A program made the position numbers and the translations under genes. Positions 1 to 10,357 of a DNA stretch of 64,000 bases are shown one piece after another. How positions within the stretch are numbered: position 1 is the first letter of the stretch; the number at the start of each line of letters is the position of its first letter. The notes beneath the pieces are model-generated. The model had not been told where the DNA came from. It saw only the letters and a program-made list of their open reading frames with translations, and ran no database searches. Origin of the DNA: Streptomyces sp. NBC_00443 (GTDB lineage Bacteria > Actinomycetota > Actinomycetes > Streptomycetales > Streptomycetaceae); NCBI RefSeq assembly GCF_036014175.1, contig NZ_CP107917.1:7874001-7938000 (forward strand). The letters are read 5' to 3'.

Positions 1-2059
<2,059 letters not shown>

Positions 2060-2143
2060 TAGATGCTCGCGTCCACTGTGTTGGTTCTGAAACCACGAAC
2101 AGCCCCGTATGGCCACATACGGTGCGGCTGACAGTTTCATAGT

Positions 2144-2262
2144 GTTTCGGTGGTTATAGCGTGAGGGAAACGCCCGGTTACATTTCGAACCCGGAAGCTA
2201 AGCCTTACAGCGCCGATGGTACTGCAGGGGGGACCCTGTGGGAGAGTAGGACGCCGCCGAAC
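2144..2262 (+). rRNA. 5S ribosomal RNA
   Basis: The segment begins GTTTCGGTGGTTATAGCG and ends ACGCCGCCGAACTCC, and contains the hallmark CCCGGTTACATTTCGAACCCGGAAGC region and GGGAGAGTAGG. It is about 118 nt long, as expected, and lies about 85 nt after the 23S end. The ends are judged by eye and could shift by one to three bases. No tRNA is seen between 23S and 5S or after 5S. Confidence 0.95.
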
Positions 2263-2270
2263 TCCTTTTA

Positions 2271-2316
2271 GAGCTCTGGCTCTTGGGCATACAGCCCGAG
2301 GGCCAGAGCTTTTTTG
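2271..2316 (+). terminator. rRNA operon terminator
   Basis: AGCTCTGGC pairs with GCCAGAGCT, and CTTGGGC pairs with GCCCGAG around an ATAC loop. This forms a long hairpin followed by a run of six T. It sits just after the 5S gene and is a classic intrinsic terminator for the rrn operon. Confidence 0.93.
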
Positions 2317-2371
2317 TGTTGAGGTAGGGTCAGGGGGCATCGTAGGTACGTTTCCCACAGGAGGCCCCCGG

Positions 2372-2980
2372 GTGGAGGTCCAGGAGACTCGCGTCCAGAC
2401 GGATCGAGTGCTCACCATCCCCAACATCCTCAGCATGGCGCGGCTCGTTGGCGTGCCGCTGTTCCTGTGGCTGATTCTCAGGCCTGAGTTCGGTGGGCCC
2501 AAGAGTGACGGCTGGGCACTTCTGGTGCTGGCTCTGAGTGGCGTCAGTGACTACCTGGACGGCAAGCTCGCGCGGCGTTGGAACCAGATCAGCAGCCTGG
2601 GCCGGCTCCTCGACCCCGCGGCCGACCGGCTCTACATTCTCTCGACTCTGGTCGGCCTCACCTGGCGCGAGATTCTGCCGGTCTGGTTGACCGCTGCACT
2701 TTTGGCGCGTGAGCTGCTTCTGCTGGTGATGGTGGGCATCCTCAGACGCCATGGCTATCCGCCACCGCAGGTGAACTTCCTTGGGAAGGCTGCCACGTTC
2801 AACCTGATGTACGCTTTCCCGCTGCTGCTGCTCAGCGACGGAAGCGGATGGCTCCCGTCACTCGCTGCTATTTTCGGATGGGCGTTCGCCGGATGGGGTA
2901 CAACCCTGTACTGGTGGGCAGGAGTCCTCTACGTGGTACAAGTCCGCCGCCTGGTCCGTGCGGACGCCATGGCCGATTGA
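2372..2980 (+). CDS. CDP-alcohol phosphatidyltransferase, probable eukaryote-type cardiolipin synthase
   Basis: A 202-residue membrane enzyme of the CDP-alcohol phosphatidyltransferase family. The full family motif D-x2-DG-x2-AR-x8-G-x3-D-x3-D is present at D60, D63, G64, A67, R68, G77, D81 and D85, so catalysis should be intact. About five or six hydrophobic segments follow. From memory, the Streptomyces coelicolor protein at this position is a eukaryote-like cardiolipin synthase (CDP-diacylglycerol plus phosphatidylglycerol), so I prefer that over PgsA; the sequence alone does not settle the substrate. The GTG start at 2372 is chosen because a perfect AGGAGG lies at 2359-2364; the open frame extends further upstream into the 5S gene. 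It is followed by the mannose-1-phosphate guanylyltransferase-like gene. Confidence 0.88.
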   Translation: MEVQETRVQTDRVLTIPNILSMARLVGVPLFLWLILRPEFGGPKSDGWALLVLALSGVSDYLDGKLARRWNQISSLGRLLDPAADRLYILSTLVGLTWREILPVWLTAALLARELLLLVMVGILRRHGYPPPQVNFLGKAATFNLMYAFPLLLLSDGSGWLPSLAAIFGWAFAGWGTTLYWWAGVLYVVQVRRLVRADAMAD

Positions 2981-3092
2981 ACTCGCGGATTGGAGCGCGT
3001 AGCGCTCGATGGCCCGCGGCGGAAAAGTGCGGGACAATCTGGACGGGTGAAGTCGGCTAGACAGTCGTCTCTTCGAGGAGGACGCTTCCGAC

Positions 3093-5588
3093 ATGAAGGC
3101 CGTCGTGATGGCCGGGGGCGAAGGCACACGCCTTCGTCCCATGACCTCAAGCATGCCCAAGCCGCTCCTGCCGGTGGCCAACCGGCCGATCATGGAGCAC
3201 GTTCTGCGGCTGCTCAAAAGGCATGGGCTGAATGAAACCGTCGTGACAGTGCAGTTCCTGGCCTCCCTGGTCAAGAACTACTTCGGTGACGGTGAAGAGC
3301 TCGGAATGGAGCTCAGCTATGCCAATGAGGAGAAGCCACTCGGTACCGCTGGAAGCGTCAAGAACGCCGAAGAGGCGTTGAAGGACGATGCTTTCCTGGT
3401 CATCTCCGGTGATGCCCTGACCGACTTCGACCTCACCGAGCTGATCAATTTCCACAAGGAAAAGGGTGCGCTCGTCACTGTCTGTCTGACGCGTGTGCCC
3501 AATCCGCTGGAATTCGGCATCACGATCGTCGACGAGGAAGGCAAGGTCGAACGCTTCCTTGAGAAGCCGACCTGGGGTCAGGTTTTCTCGGACACGGTGA
3601 ACACCGGTATCTATGTCATGGAGCCCGAGGTCTTCGACTATGTCGAGGCCGACGTCCCCGTGGACTGGTCCGGCGACGTCTTCCCTCAGCTCATGAAGGA
3701 AGGCAAGCCCATCTATGGCTATATCGCGGAGGGCTACTGGGAGGACGTCGGCACCCACGAGAGCTATGTGAAGGCGCAGGCCGACGTCCTGGAGGGCAAG
3801 GTCGACGTCGAGCTCGACGGCTTCGAGATCTCCCCGGGCGTCTGGGTGGCGGAGGGCGCCGAAGTGCATCCGGATGCCGTACTCCGTGGGCCCCTTTATA
3901 TCGGGGACTATGCCAAGGTCGAGGCCGGTGTGGAAATCCGTGAGCACACCGTCGTCGGCTCGAACGTGGTCGTGAAGAGCGGAGCCTTTCTCCACAAGGC
4001 TGTCGTGCACGACAACGTGTACATCGGGCAGCACAGCAATCTGCGCGGCTGCGTCGTAGGGAAGAACACCGACATCATGCGAGCGGCCCGGATCGAGGAC
4101 GGCGCGGTCATCGGTGACGAGTGCCTGATCGGTGAAGAATCGATCGTCCAGGGCAATGTGCGCGTCTATCCGTTCAAGACCATCGAGGCCGGTGCCTTCG
4201 TCAACACCTCGGTGATCTGGGAGTCGAGGGGCCAGGCGCATCTGTTCGGTGCCCGTGGCGTCTCCGGAATCCTGAACGTGGAGATCACACCCGAGCTTGC
4301 CGTGCGACTCGCCGGCGCGTATGCGACGACCCTGAAGAAGGGGTCCACCGTCACTACTGCTCGCGACCACTCCCGCGGTGCCCGTGCGCTCAAGCGGGCG
4401 GTCATCTCGGCGCTGCAGGCCAGTGCCATCGACGTACGGGACCTGGAGAACGTACCGCTGCCCGTGGCGCGGCAGCAGACCGCGCGGGGCAGTGCCGGCG
4501 GGATCATGATCCGTACGACGCCCGGAGTGCCGGATTCCGTGGACATCATGTTCTTCGACGGGCGGGGTGCAGATCTGTCGCAGGCCAGTCAGCGGAAGCT
4601 GGACAGGGTTTTCGCGCGGCAGGAGTACCGGCGTGCGTTCCCCGGAGAGATCGGGGACCTGCATTTCCCGGCCAGTGTCTTCGACTCGTACACCGGGTCG
4701 TTGCTGCGGAACGTCGATACGACGGGGGTTTCGGAGTCGGGGCTCAAGGTCGTCGTCGACGCGTCGAACGGAAGCGCGGGGCTCGTGCTGCCCAGCTTGC
4801 TCGGCAAGCTCGGTGTGGACTCGCTGACGATCAACCCCGGTCTCGACGAGTCGAGGCCCACGGAGTCGGCGGATACGCGCCGGTCGGGGTTGGTGCGCCT
4901 GGGAGAGATCGTGGCGTCCGCGCGTGCCGCGTTCGGGGTGCGGTTCGACCCGGTCGGTGAGCGGCTGTCGCTGGTGGACGAGAAGGGGCGGATCGTCGAG
5001 GACGACCGGGCCCTGCTCGTCATGCTCGACCTGGTGGCCGCCGAGCGGCGTAGCGGGCGTGTGGCGCTGCCGGTGACCACGACGAGGATTGCCGAGCAGG
5101 TGGCGGCCTACCACGGGACGCAGGTGGAATGGACGACGACCTCGCCGGACGACCTGACCCGGGTCGGTCGCGACGACACGACGATTTTCGGCGGGGACGG
5201 TAGGGGCGGGTTCATCGTCCCCGAGTTCAGCAGTGTCTTCGACGGTACGGCCGCCTTCGTGCGGCTGATCGGCCTGGTGGCGCGGACGCAGCTCACGCTC
5301 AGCCAGATCGATGCGCGGATTCCGCGGGCCCATGTCATCAAGCGGGATCTTGCGACTCCCTGGGCCGTCAAGGGACTGGTGATGCGCCGGGTCGTGGAGG
5401 AAGCCGGAGATCGCTTTGTCGACACGACCGATGGCGTGCGGGTCGTGGAGACGGACGGGCGCTGGGTGATGGTGCTGCCCGACCCGGCCGAGGCGGTCAC
5501 CCATCTGTGGGCCGAGGGTCCGGACGACGCCTCCGCGCAGGCTCTGCTCGATGAATGGGCGGCGGTCGTGGACAGCGCCGGCCGCTGA
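3093..5588 (+). CDS. mannose-1-phosphate guanylyltransferase fused to a degenerate phosphomannomutase-like domain
   Basis: An 831-residue fusion. Residues 1 to about 235 are a nucleotidyltransferase with the signature GGEGTRLRPMTSSMPKP at residues 8-24. It probably makes an NDP-sugar, most likely GDP-mannose, for cell-envelope glycans. Residues of about 250 to 380 form left-handed beta-helix hexapeptide repeats. Residues of about 385 to 831 resemble phosphomannomutase/phosphoglucomutase, but the catalytic serine loop (normally TASHNP) reads IRTTPGVPDS and the metal loop (normally DGDGDR) reads GGDGRGGF. The mutase half is therefore probably inactive. GAGGAGG at 3075-3081 supports the ATG at 3093. 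It lies between the phosphatidyltransferase and the DUF881 genes, a conserved Streptomyces order. Confidence 0.9.
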   Translation: MKAVVMAGGEGTRLRPMTSSMPKPLLPVANRPIMEHVLRLLKRHGLNETVVTVQFLASLVKNYFGDGEELGMELSYANEEKPLGTAGSVKNAEEALKDDAFLVISGDALTDFDLTELINFHKEKGALVTVCLTRVPNPLEFGITIVDEEGKVERFLEKPTWGQVFSDTVNTGIYVMEPEVFDYVEADVPVDWSGDVFPQLMKEGKPIYGYIAEGYWEDVGTHESYVKAQADVLEGKVDVELDGFEISPGVWVAEGAEVHPDAVLRGPLYIGDYAKVEAGVEIREHTVVGSNVVVKSGAFLHKAVVHDNVYIGQHSNLRGCVVGKNTDIMRAARIEDGAVIGDECLIGEESIVQGNVRVYPFKTIEAGAFVNTSVIWESRGQAHLFGARGVSGILNVEITPELAVRLAGAYATTLKKGSTVTTARDHSRGARALKRAVISALQASAIDVRDLENVPLPVARQQTARGSAGGIMIRTTPGVPDSVDIMFFDGRGADLSQASQRKLDRVFARQEYRRAFPGEIGDLHFPASVFDSYTGSLLRNVDTTGVSESGLKVVVDASNGSAGLVLPSLLGKLGVDSLTINPGLDESRPTESADTRRSGLVRLGEIVASARAAFGVRFDPVGERLSLVDEKGRIVEDDRALLVMLDLVAAERRSGRVALPVTTTRIAEQVAAYHGTQVEWTTTSPDDLTRVGRDDTTIFGGDGRGGFIVPEFSSVFDGTAAFVRLIGLVARTQLTLSQIDARIPRAHVIKRDLATPWAVKGLVMRRVVEEAGDRFVDTTDGVRVVETDGRWVMVLPDPAEAVTHLWAEGPDDASAQALLDEWAAVVDSAGR

Positions 5589-5694
5589 GGCACGGACCAC
5601 GCGCGCGTGCCGGACAGGCACCCCCAGGGGGCCCGTCCGGCACGCCGGTGGGGCCATTCGGAGGTATCGGCGGCGACGTGCGACGATGTGCGGC

Positions 5695-6600
5695 ATGCCG
5701 CAGCAGCCCCCCGTTCGGAGCACATCTACGCGCCCCGCGCGCCCGGACGCGTCCATGTCGCTGCTCACCAACGTCATGGATCACAGCCTCGACGACGGTT
5801 ACGCCGAGGCAGCCGCGCGCAAGAAGGCCGCGGGCGACACAGGACTGCCCAAGACGCTCAGGGCGAAGCTGGGGCTCGCTGCCGGTCTGGTGCTCGCGGC
5901 GCTCGTGGTGACCGTGGGGGCGGCCCAGGCGCGGGTTGCGGCGCCCGTCGTGGCGAAGGAGCGCGAGGAGCTGGTCGATCGCATCGACCGTGAGACCTCG
6001 GCGGCGGACCAGCTGGAGGAGACCGTCGACAAGCTCCGCGACGACGTGAGCGCGCGGCAGCGTGAGGCGCTGAAGTCGACCGGTGACAGTGGCCAGGGGG
6101 AGCTCGTGGGCATCCTGGCGGGCGCTGTCGAGGTGCACGGGCCCGGTGTGAAGCTGATCGTCAACGACGCCAAGGAGACCGCCTCGGGCAGCGACGGCGA
6201 CCCGCGCGGAACGTCCGGGTTCTCCGACACCGGCCGGGTGCGCGACCGCGACATGCAGCGAGTGGTCAACGGGCTGTGGGAGTCCGGCGCCGAGGCCATT
6301 TCGATCAACGGGCAGCGGTTGACGGCCCTGTCGGCGATCAGGGCCGCGGGAGACGCGATACTGGTCGACAACAAGCCGCTGGTTCCGCCGTACACGGTGC
6401 TCGCGGTGGGGGACGGCGAGCGGTTGAGCACCAGGTTCCAGGACAGCGCCGACGGCCTGTATCTGCACGCCCTGCAGGAGAACTTCGGGATCCGGACCGG
6501 CATTTCCGTGCAGGACGATCTCCGGCTGCCTGCCGCCCCGAGTGTGACCGTACGTACAGCACAGCCGAATACCGAGAAAACCGAGAAGGGCACATCGTGA
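5695..6600 (+). CDS. DUF881 family membrane-anchored protein (first copy)
   Basis: A protein of about 301 residues of the DUF881 family. It has a cytoplasmic N-terminus, one transmembrane segment (LGLAAGLVLAALVVTVGAAQA), a coiled-coil stretch rich in E, D and R, and an extracellular DUF881 domain with the family pattern ILAGAVEVHGPGV and GAEAISINGQRL. Its function is unknown. The family is usually found in pairs around the small basic protein near division genes. The start is uncertain: ATG 5695 is chosen, ATG 5686 or 5755 are possible, and none has a strong ribosome site. Its stop overlaps the GTG of the next gene (GTGA), so the three genes 5695-7789 look like one translationally coupled operon. 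Confidence 0.85.
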   Translation: MPQQPPVRSTSTRPARPDASMSLLTNVMDHSLDDGYAEAAARKKAAGDTGLPKTLRAKLGLAAGLVLAALVVTVGAAQARVAAPVVAKEREELVDRIDRETSAADQLEETVDKLRDDVSARQREALKSTGDSGQGELVGILAGAVEVHGPGVKLIVNDAKETASGSDGDPRGTSGFSDTGRVRDRDMQRVVNGLWESGAEAISINGQRLTALSAIRAAGDAILVDNKPLVPPYTVLAVGDGERLSTRFQDSADGLYLHALQENFGIRTGISVQDDLRLPAAPSVTVRTAQPNTEKTEKGTS

Positions 6601-6929
6601 TCGCCGTACTGGGCCTCGTCGTGGGAGTCGTGGCCGGCCTGTTGGTCCGGCCAGAGGTTCCGGCGGTCGTCGAGCCGTATCTGCCGATCGCCGTCGTGGC
6701 GGCTCTCGACGCCGTCTTCGGTGGTTTGCGGGCCATGCTCGACGGCATTTTCGACGACAAGGTCTTCGTCGTGTCGTTCCTGTCCAATGTGGTCGTCGCC
6801 GCGCTGATCGTGTTCCTGGGCGACAAGTTGGGCGTGGGCGCCCAGCTGTCCACCGGCGTGGTCGTCGTGCTCGGCATCCGTATCTTCTCCAACGCCGCGG
6901 CGATTCGCCGGCACGTGTTCCGGGCGTGA
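6597..6929 (+). CDS. sbp: small basic family protein (Sbp, DUF1290)
   Basis: A 110-residue protein with three hydrophobic helices, starting VIAVLGLVVGVVAGLLVRP. The conserved core PYLPIAVVAALDAVFGG and the segment GIRIFSNAAAIRR are diagnostic for the small basic protein family. Family members are membrane proteins of unclear function found next to division or envelope genes in Gram-positive bacteria. The GTG start overlaps the upstream TGA by four bases (GTGA), and its own stop overlaps the next GTG in the same way. The protein is sandwiched between two DUF881 proteins, which suggests that the three work together at the membrane. Confidence 0.93.
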   Translation: MIAVLGLVVGVVAGLLVRPEVPAVVEPYLPIAVVAALDAVFGGLRAMLDGIFDDKVFVVSFLSNVVVAALIVFLGDKLGVGAQLSTGVVVVLGIRIFSNAAAIRRHVFRA

Positions 6930-7789
6930 GGCCGATGAGCAACGAAGAGCAGACACCGGCGAACAGGCTGCGCAAGGAGCTGCCCGAGGAGATGCCGGCG
7001 GGTGCGAACGAGGCCGTGGACAAGGCCCCGGAGGCCGCGGACGGCGCCGAGGGGCCGGCGACCGACCAGACCGGTCGGCAGCGGCTCGTGAAGGGGCTGT
7101 GGCCGCCACGGCTCAGTCGGGCCCAACTCATCGTCGCTGTCCTGCTGTTCGGCCTCGGCTTCGGCCTTGCCGTCCAGGTTGCGTCGAACAGTGAGGGTGA
7201 CGGCGCCCTGCGCGGCGCACGTCAGGAAGATCTCGTTCGCATCCTCGATGAACTGGATGACCGTACTCAGCGTCTTGAGGACGAGAAGCAAGGTCTCGAG
7301 AAGCAGCGCGACGAACTGGAGAACAGCTCGAACCAGGCCGAGGAGGCCCGCAAGCAGACGGTCGAGAAGGAGAGACAACTCGGCATTCTGGCGGGCACGG
7401 TGGCGGCTCAGGGACCCGGCATCACGATGACCATCGACGACTCGAAGGGGACGGTCGAGGCGGACATGCTGCTCGACGCGATCCAGGAGCTGCGCGCGGC
7501 CGGCGCGGAAGCGATCCAGGTGAACGGCGTACGCGTCGTCGCCGGCACCTATCTGACCGACGCCGGCAACAGCGTCAGCGTCGACGGGAACAAGATCAAC
7601 GCTCCCTATCGTTTCAAGGTCATCGGCAAGTCGCAGGACCTCGAACCGGCGCTCAACATCCCTGGAGGCGTGGTTCAGACTCTCGAGAAGGAGCAGGCCA
7701 CCGTGACCATCGAGCGGTCGGACAAGATCGTCGTGGACGCCTTGCGAGCGGCGAAGCGGCCTGACTACGCTCGGTCGTCCTCCCAGTGA
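6926..7789 (+). CDS. DUF881 family membrane-anchored protein (second copy)
   Basis: A 287-residue DUF881 paralogue of the gene at 5695. It has a charged N-terminal tail of about 65 residues, one transmembrane helix (LIVAVLLFGLGFGLAVQVAS), a predicted coiled coil rich in E, Q, K and R (about residues 100-150), and the DUF881 domain (GILAGTVAAQGPGITMTI; GAEAIQVNGVRVV). The GTG start at 6926 overlaps the sbp stop; ATG 6935 is an alternative. Sharing of the DUF881-Sbp-DUF881 order with mycobacteria points to an old functional unit. No enzymatic role is known. Confidence 0.9.
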   Translation: MRPMSNEEQTPANRLRKELPEEMPAGANEAVDKAPEAADGAEGPATDQTGRQRLVKGLWPPRLSRAQLIVAVLLFGLGFGLAVQVASNSEGDGALRGARQEDLVRILDELDDRTQRLEDEKQGLEKQRDELENSSNQAEEARKQTVEKERQLGILAGTVAAQGPGITMTIDDSKGTVEADMLLDAIQELRAAGAEAIQVNGVRVVAGTYLTDAGNSVSVDGNKINAPYRFKVIGKSQDLEPALNIPGGVVQTLEKEQATVTIERSDKIVVDALRAAKRPDYARSSSQ

Positions 7790-7979
7790 ACCGACGGTGC
7801 ATGGGGGACGTCAGGCGAGGGCATGAGGTTGCGGGGGGTCGGCGCACCGAATGGGTGGTGCGTGGTGGAAACTGTCTGGTGGAGACGGACGTTGTGAAGA
7901 TGTCCGGGTCGGCCAGGGAGTGCAGTCAGGGTTCGTCCTGCCCCACGGGCGGGTCTGTTTCGGTCAAGGGGAATCGCCC

Positions 7980-8756
7980 GTGAAGTTGTTTGCGAAGTTG
8001 TTCGGCAAGAGCGCGCGAGAGGGTAGCGACAACGCGACCGCTCGTCATCGCGCACAGGGGGACGATGAGGGCCAGCGCCCCTTGTTCAGGGACCAGGTGC
8101 CTGGGCCGGGTGGTGACATTTCCGGTGGTCAGGGCGCGCCGTCAGTTGACCCTGGCCAGTCCGGCGACATAGGTTTCGGGCAACCGTCAACCTCAAGTAC
8201 GGGTGGAGGGTTTTCCCCGATGTCGGCCCTGGTGTGTACGAGGTGCGGTAACCGTAACGCGGAGAACAGCCGCTTCTGTTCCAACTGCGGCGCCCCGCTG
8301 CGGCCGGGTGCGACGCCCGAGCGTCCGTCCGAGACGACCTCCACGATCTCCATCTCCGGTCTTGAGGCCTACGACGCCGAGACCACCGGTCAGACGGCGA
8401 TCCCGGCGCTGTCGCCGGAGGCGCAGGCGGCCGTCGACGCGCTGCCGCTGGGCTCCGCGCTGCTGGTGGTGCGTCGCGGGCCGAACTCCGGCAGCCGCTT
8501 CCTCCTGGACGGCGATCTGACCACGGCCGGCCGGCACCCGCAGAGCGACATCTTCCTGGACGACGTGACGGTCTCGCGTCGGCACGTGGAGTTCCGTCGC
8601 GCTCAGGACGGCTCGTTCACGGTGGCCGACGTCGGCAGCCTGAACGGCACGTACGTCAATCGCGAGCGCATCGACCAGGTCGCTCTGAACAACGGTGACG
8701 AGGTGCAGATCGGCAAGTACCGGCTGGTCTTCTACGCGAGCCAGCGGGGCTACTGA
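7980..8756 (+). CDS. garA: GarA/OdhI-like FHA-domain protein with zinc ribbon
   Basis: A 258-residue protein. Residues 86-103 are a zinc ribbon (C86, C89, C100, C103). Residues 118-122 read ETTST, matching the phosphorylatable ETT motif of GarA/OdhI. Residues of about 165 to 250 are an FHA domain with GR at 184-185, SRRH at 199-202 and NGTYVN at 222-227. In mycobacteria and corynebacteria this protein, when unphosphorylated, inhibits 2-oxoglutarate dehydrogenase and other glutamate-node enzymes, and serine/threonine kinases switch it off; the same role is inferred here. The GTG at 7980 has AAGGGGAA about eight bases upstream. An ATG at 8221 would give a shorter GarA-sized form of 178 residues that keeps the ribbon. 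It is followed by the FtsR-like gene, as in mycobacteria. Confidence 0.88.
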   Translation: MKLFAKLFGKSAREGSDNATARHRAQGDDEGQRPLFRDQVPGPGGDISGGQGAPSVDPGQSGDIGFGQPSTSSTGGGFSPMSALVCTRCGNRNAENSRFCSNCGAPLRPGATPERPSETTSTISISGLEAYDAETTGQTAIPALSPEAQAAVDALPLGSALLVVRRGPNSGSRFLLDGDLTTAGRHPQSDIFLDDVTVSRRHVEFRRAQDGSFTVADVGSLNGTYVNRERIDQVALNNGDEVQIGKYRLVFYASQRGY

Positions 8757-8797
8757 CCCTCCCCCGGAGCCCGTCCGGGGAGACCCAGGGAAGGTCC

Positions 8798-9535
8798 ATG
8801 CTGAAAACACCGAGCGGCGGTGCCGGGCACGGCATCGCCGCCACGGACGGTCGGCTGATGAGCATCGGCACGGTGCTGAGCGTGCTGCGCGACGAGTTCC
8901 CTGACATCACCATCTCCAAGATCCGCTTCCTGGAGTCGGAGGGGCTCGTCGAGCCGCAGCGGACCCCCTCGGGGTATCGCAAGTTCAGCGCGCAGGACGT
9001 CGAGCGGCTCGGCCACGTCCTGCGGATGCAGCGGGACCACTACCTGCCGCTCAAGGTGATCCGCGAGCACCTGGACGCCATGGAGCGCGGTGAGGTCGCG
9101 CCGCTGCCGACCGTGTGCCGGCAGCGTGATGGAGAAACGGTCCTGGAGTCCGTCGAGGCGCCCACGGCGGCCCGGATCGGGCGGACCGAGCTGCTCGTCG
9201 CCGCCGAGATCGGTGAGCAGGAGCTCGCGGAATGGGAGTCGTACGGCCTGATCGCCCCGTTACCCGACGGGGCGTACGACGCGGAGGCGGTCACCGTGGC
9301 CTCGCTCGTCGTCGAGCTGGGGCGGTTCGGTATCGAGCCTCGGCATCTGCGGGTGATGAAGGCCGCCGCAGATCGTGAGGCCGGGCTCGTGGACCAGGTC
9401 GTGGCGCCCCTGCGGCGGCACCGCAACCCGCAGACCAGGGCTCATGCCGAGGCGCGTGCGAAGGAACTGGCGGGGCTCGCCGTGAAGCTGCACGCCGCCC
9501 TGGTGCAGACCGCTCTCGGGGTGCGGCTGCCCTGA
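8798..9535 (+). CDS. ftsR: MerR-family transcriptional regulator, FtsR-like
   Basis: A 245-residue MerR regulator. The N-terminal winged helix has the pattern MSIGTVLSVLRDEFPDITISKIRFLE, then SEGLVEPQRTPSGYRKFS, then a dimerisation helix. No metal-binding cysteine pair is seen in the C-terminal part. The order garA - this gene - DUF151 - second MerR matches the mycobacterial Rv1827-Rv1830 region, and the corynebacterial orthologue FtsR controls ftsZ, so a role in division control is likely. AGGGAAGG stands before ATG 8798. It lies 41 bases after garA and is probably co-transcribed with it. Confidence 0.85.
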   Translation: MLKTPSGGAGHGIAATDGRLMSIGTVLSVLRDEFPDITISKIRFLESEGLVEPQRTPSGYRKFSAQDVERLGHVLRMQRDHYLPLKVIREHLDAMERGEVAPLPTVCRQRDGETVLESVEAPTAARIGRTELLVAAEIGEQELAEWESYGLIAPLPDGAYDAEAVTVASLVVELGRFGIEPRHLRVMKAAADREAGLVDQVVAPLRRHRNPQTRAHAEARAKELAGLAVKLHAALVQTALGVRLP

Positions 9536-9608
9536 GCCTGGCAAGGGTGGGGAGCCCGGATCGGCCACCCGTTCTCGGCCCGACTACCCAAACGTCCCGA
9601 GCACGGCC

Positions 9609-9614
9609 TAGGGT
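9609..9614 (+). promoter_or_regulatory. candidate -10 box for a leaderless DUF151 gene
   Basis: TAGGGT lies six bases before the GTG at 9621, and no Shine-Dalgarno sequence is present. That spacing would place transcription start at or next to the start codon. No clear -35 box is seen, so support is modest. Confidence 0.45.
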
Positions 9615-9620
9615 TGCTGT

Positions 9621-10094
9621 GTGAACGAGCTCGATGTCGTAGGTGTCCGGGTCGAGATGCCCTCCAACCAACCGATCGTGCTCCTGCGTGAAGTGGGAGG
9701 CGACCGCTACCTCCCTATCTGGATCGGGCCTGGGGAGGCGACGGCGATCGCCTTCGCCCAGCAGGGCATGGCCCCCGCGCGACCGCTGACCCACGACCTG
9801 TTCAAGGACGTGCTGGAGGCCGTCGGCCAGGAGCTCACCGAAGTACGCATCACGGATCTGCGTGAGGGCGTCTTCTACGCCGAGCTGGTATTCGCCAGCG
9901 GCGTCGAGGTGAGTGCCCGCCCCTCCGATGCCATAGCGCTGGCCCTGCGCACCGGAACGCCGATCTACGGCAGCGACGGCGTGCTCGACGACGCGGGTAT
10001 CGCGATTCCGGACGAGCAGGAGGACGAGGTGGAGAAGTTCCGCGAGTTCCTCGACCAGATCTCGCCCGAGGACTTCGGCACCAGCAGTCAGTGA
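9621..10094 (+). CDS. DUF151 / bifunctional nuclease family protein
   Basis: A 157-residue protein of the DUF151 (bifunctional nuclease) family. The start is MNELDVVGVRVEMPSNQPIV, and LPIWIGPGEATAIAF and RPSDAIALALR are the typical conserved blocks. Plant members were reported to act on RNA and DNA; the bacterial role is not settled. The acidic C-terminal tail (DEQEDEVEKFREFLDQI) is common in actinobacteria. The GTG start lacks a ribosome site and sits six bases after a TAGGGT, which fits a leaderless transcript. The gene lies between two MerR genes in the same order as in mycobacteria. Confidence 0.88.
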   Translation: MNELDVVGVRVEMPSNQPIVLLREVGGDRYLPIWIGPGEATAIAFAQQGMAPARPLTHDLFKDVLEAVGQELTEVRITDLREGVFYAELVFASGVEVSARPSDAIALALRTGTPIYGSDGVLDDAGIAIPDEQEDEVEKFREFLDQISPEDFGTSSQ

Positions 10095-10158
10095 GGGGGC
10101 GTGGGCGGCCCTGGGGATCCGCGGTCCGTGGTGGTGCGGCCCACAGTCCGTCACGGCT

Positions 10159-10289
10159 CAAATGCCGGCATTTGCCAGCGGCGAGAGAGAGCGTCCTGCG
10201 GCCTGCTCCGAGCGCATTCGGCTAGCCTTTCCCCGCGGTGGGGCACGGGAAACCACTCCTAGGGTGATTATCACTCGGCGTGCCGAGTG
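10159..10289. promoter_or_regulatory. palindrome-rich control region before the second merR gene
   Basis: Three perfect inverted repeats are packed into 130 bases: CAAATGCCGGCATTTG at 10159-10174, GTGATTATCAC at 10264-10274, and CACTCGGCGTGCCGAGTG at 10272-10289. A -10 like TAGGGT is at 10260-10265. The stretch 10095-10357 holds no gene. The repeats are good candidates for operator sites of the MerR protein that starts at 10358, or of the upstream FtsR-like protein. The first one could also be part of a terminator for the DUF151 gene. Confidence 0.55.
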
Positions 10290-10357
10290 TGGCGATCGTT
10301 GACGCACCCCTGGTGACTGCCTACCGTCGAGAAGGCAGGTCAAGGACGGAGGTCGGC

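Noticed and set aside
3147..5777. Long minus-strand open frame opposite the mannose-1-phosphate guanylyltransferase-like gene
   Set aside because: It is a shadow caused by high GC and codon bias; its translation is rich in R, H, D and G and shows no domain, while the plus strand has clear motifs.
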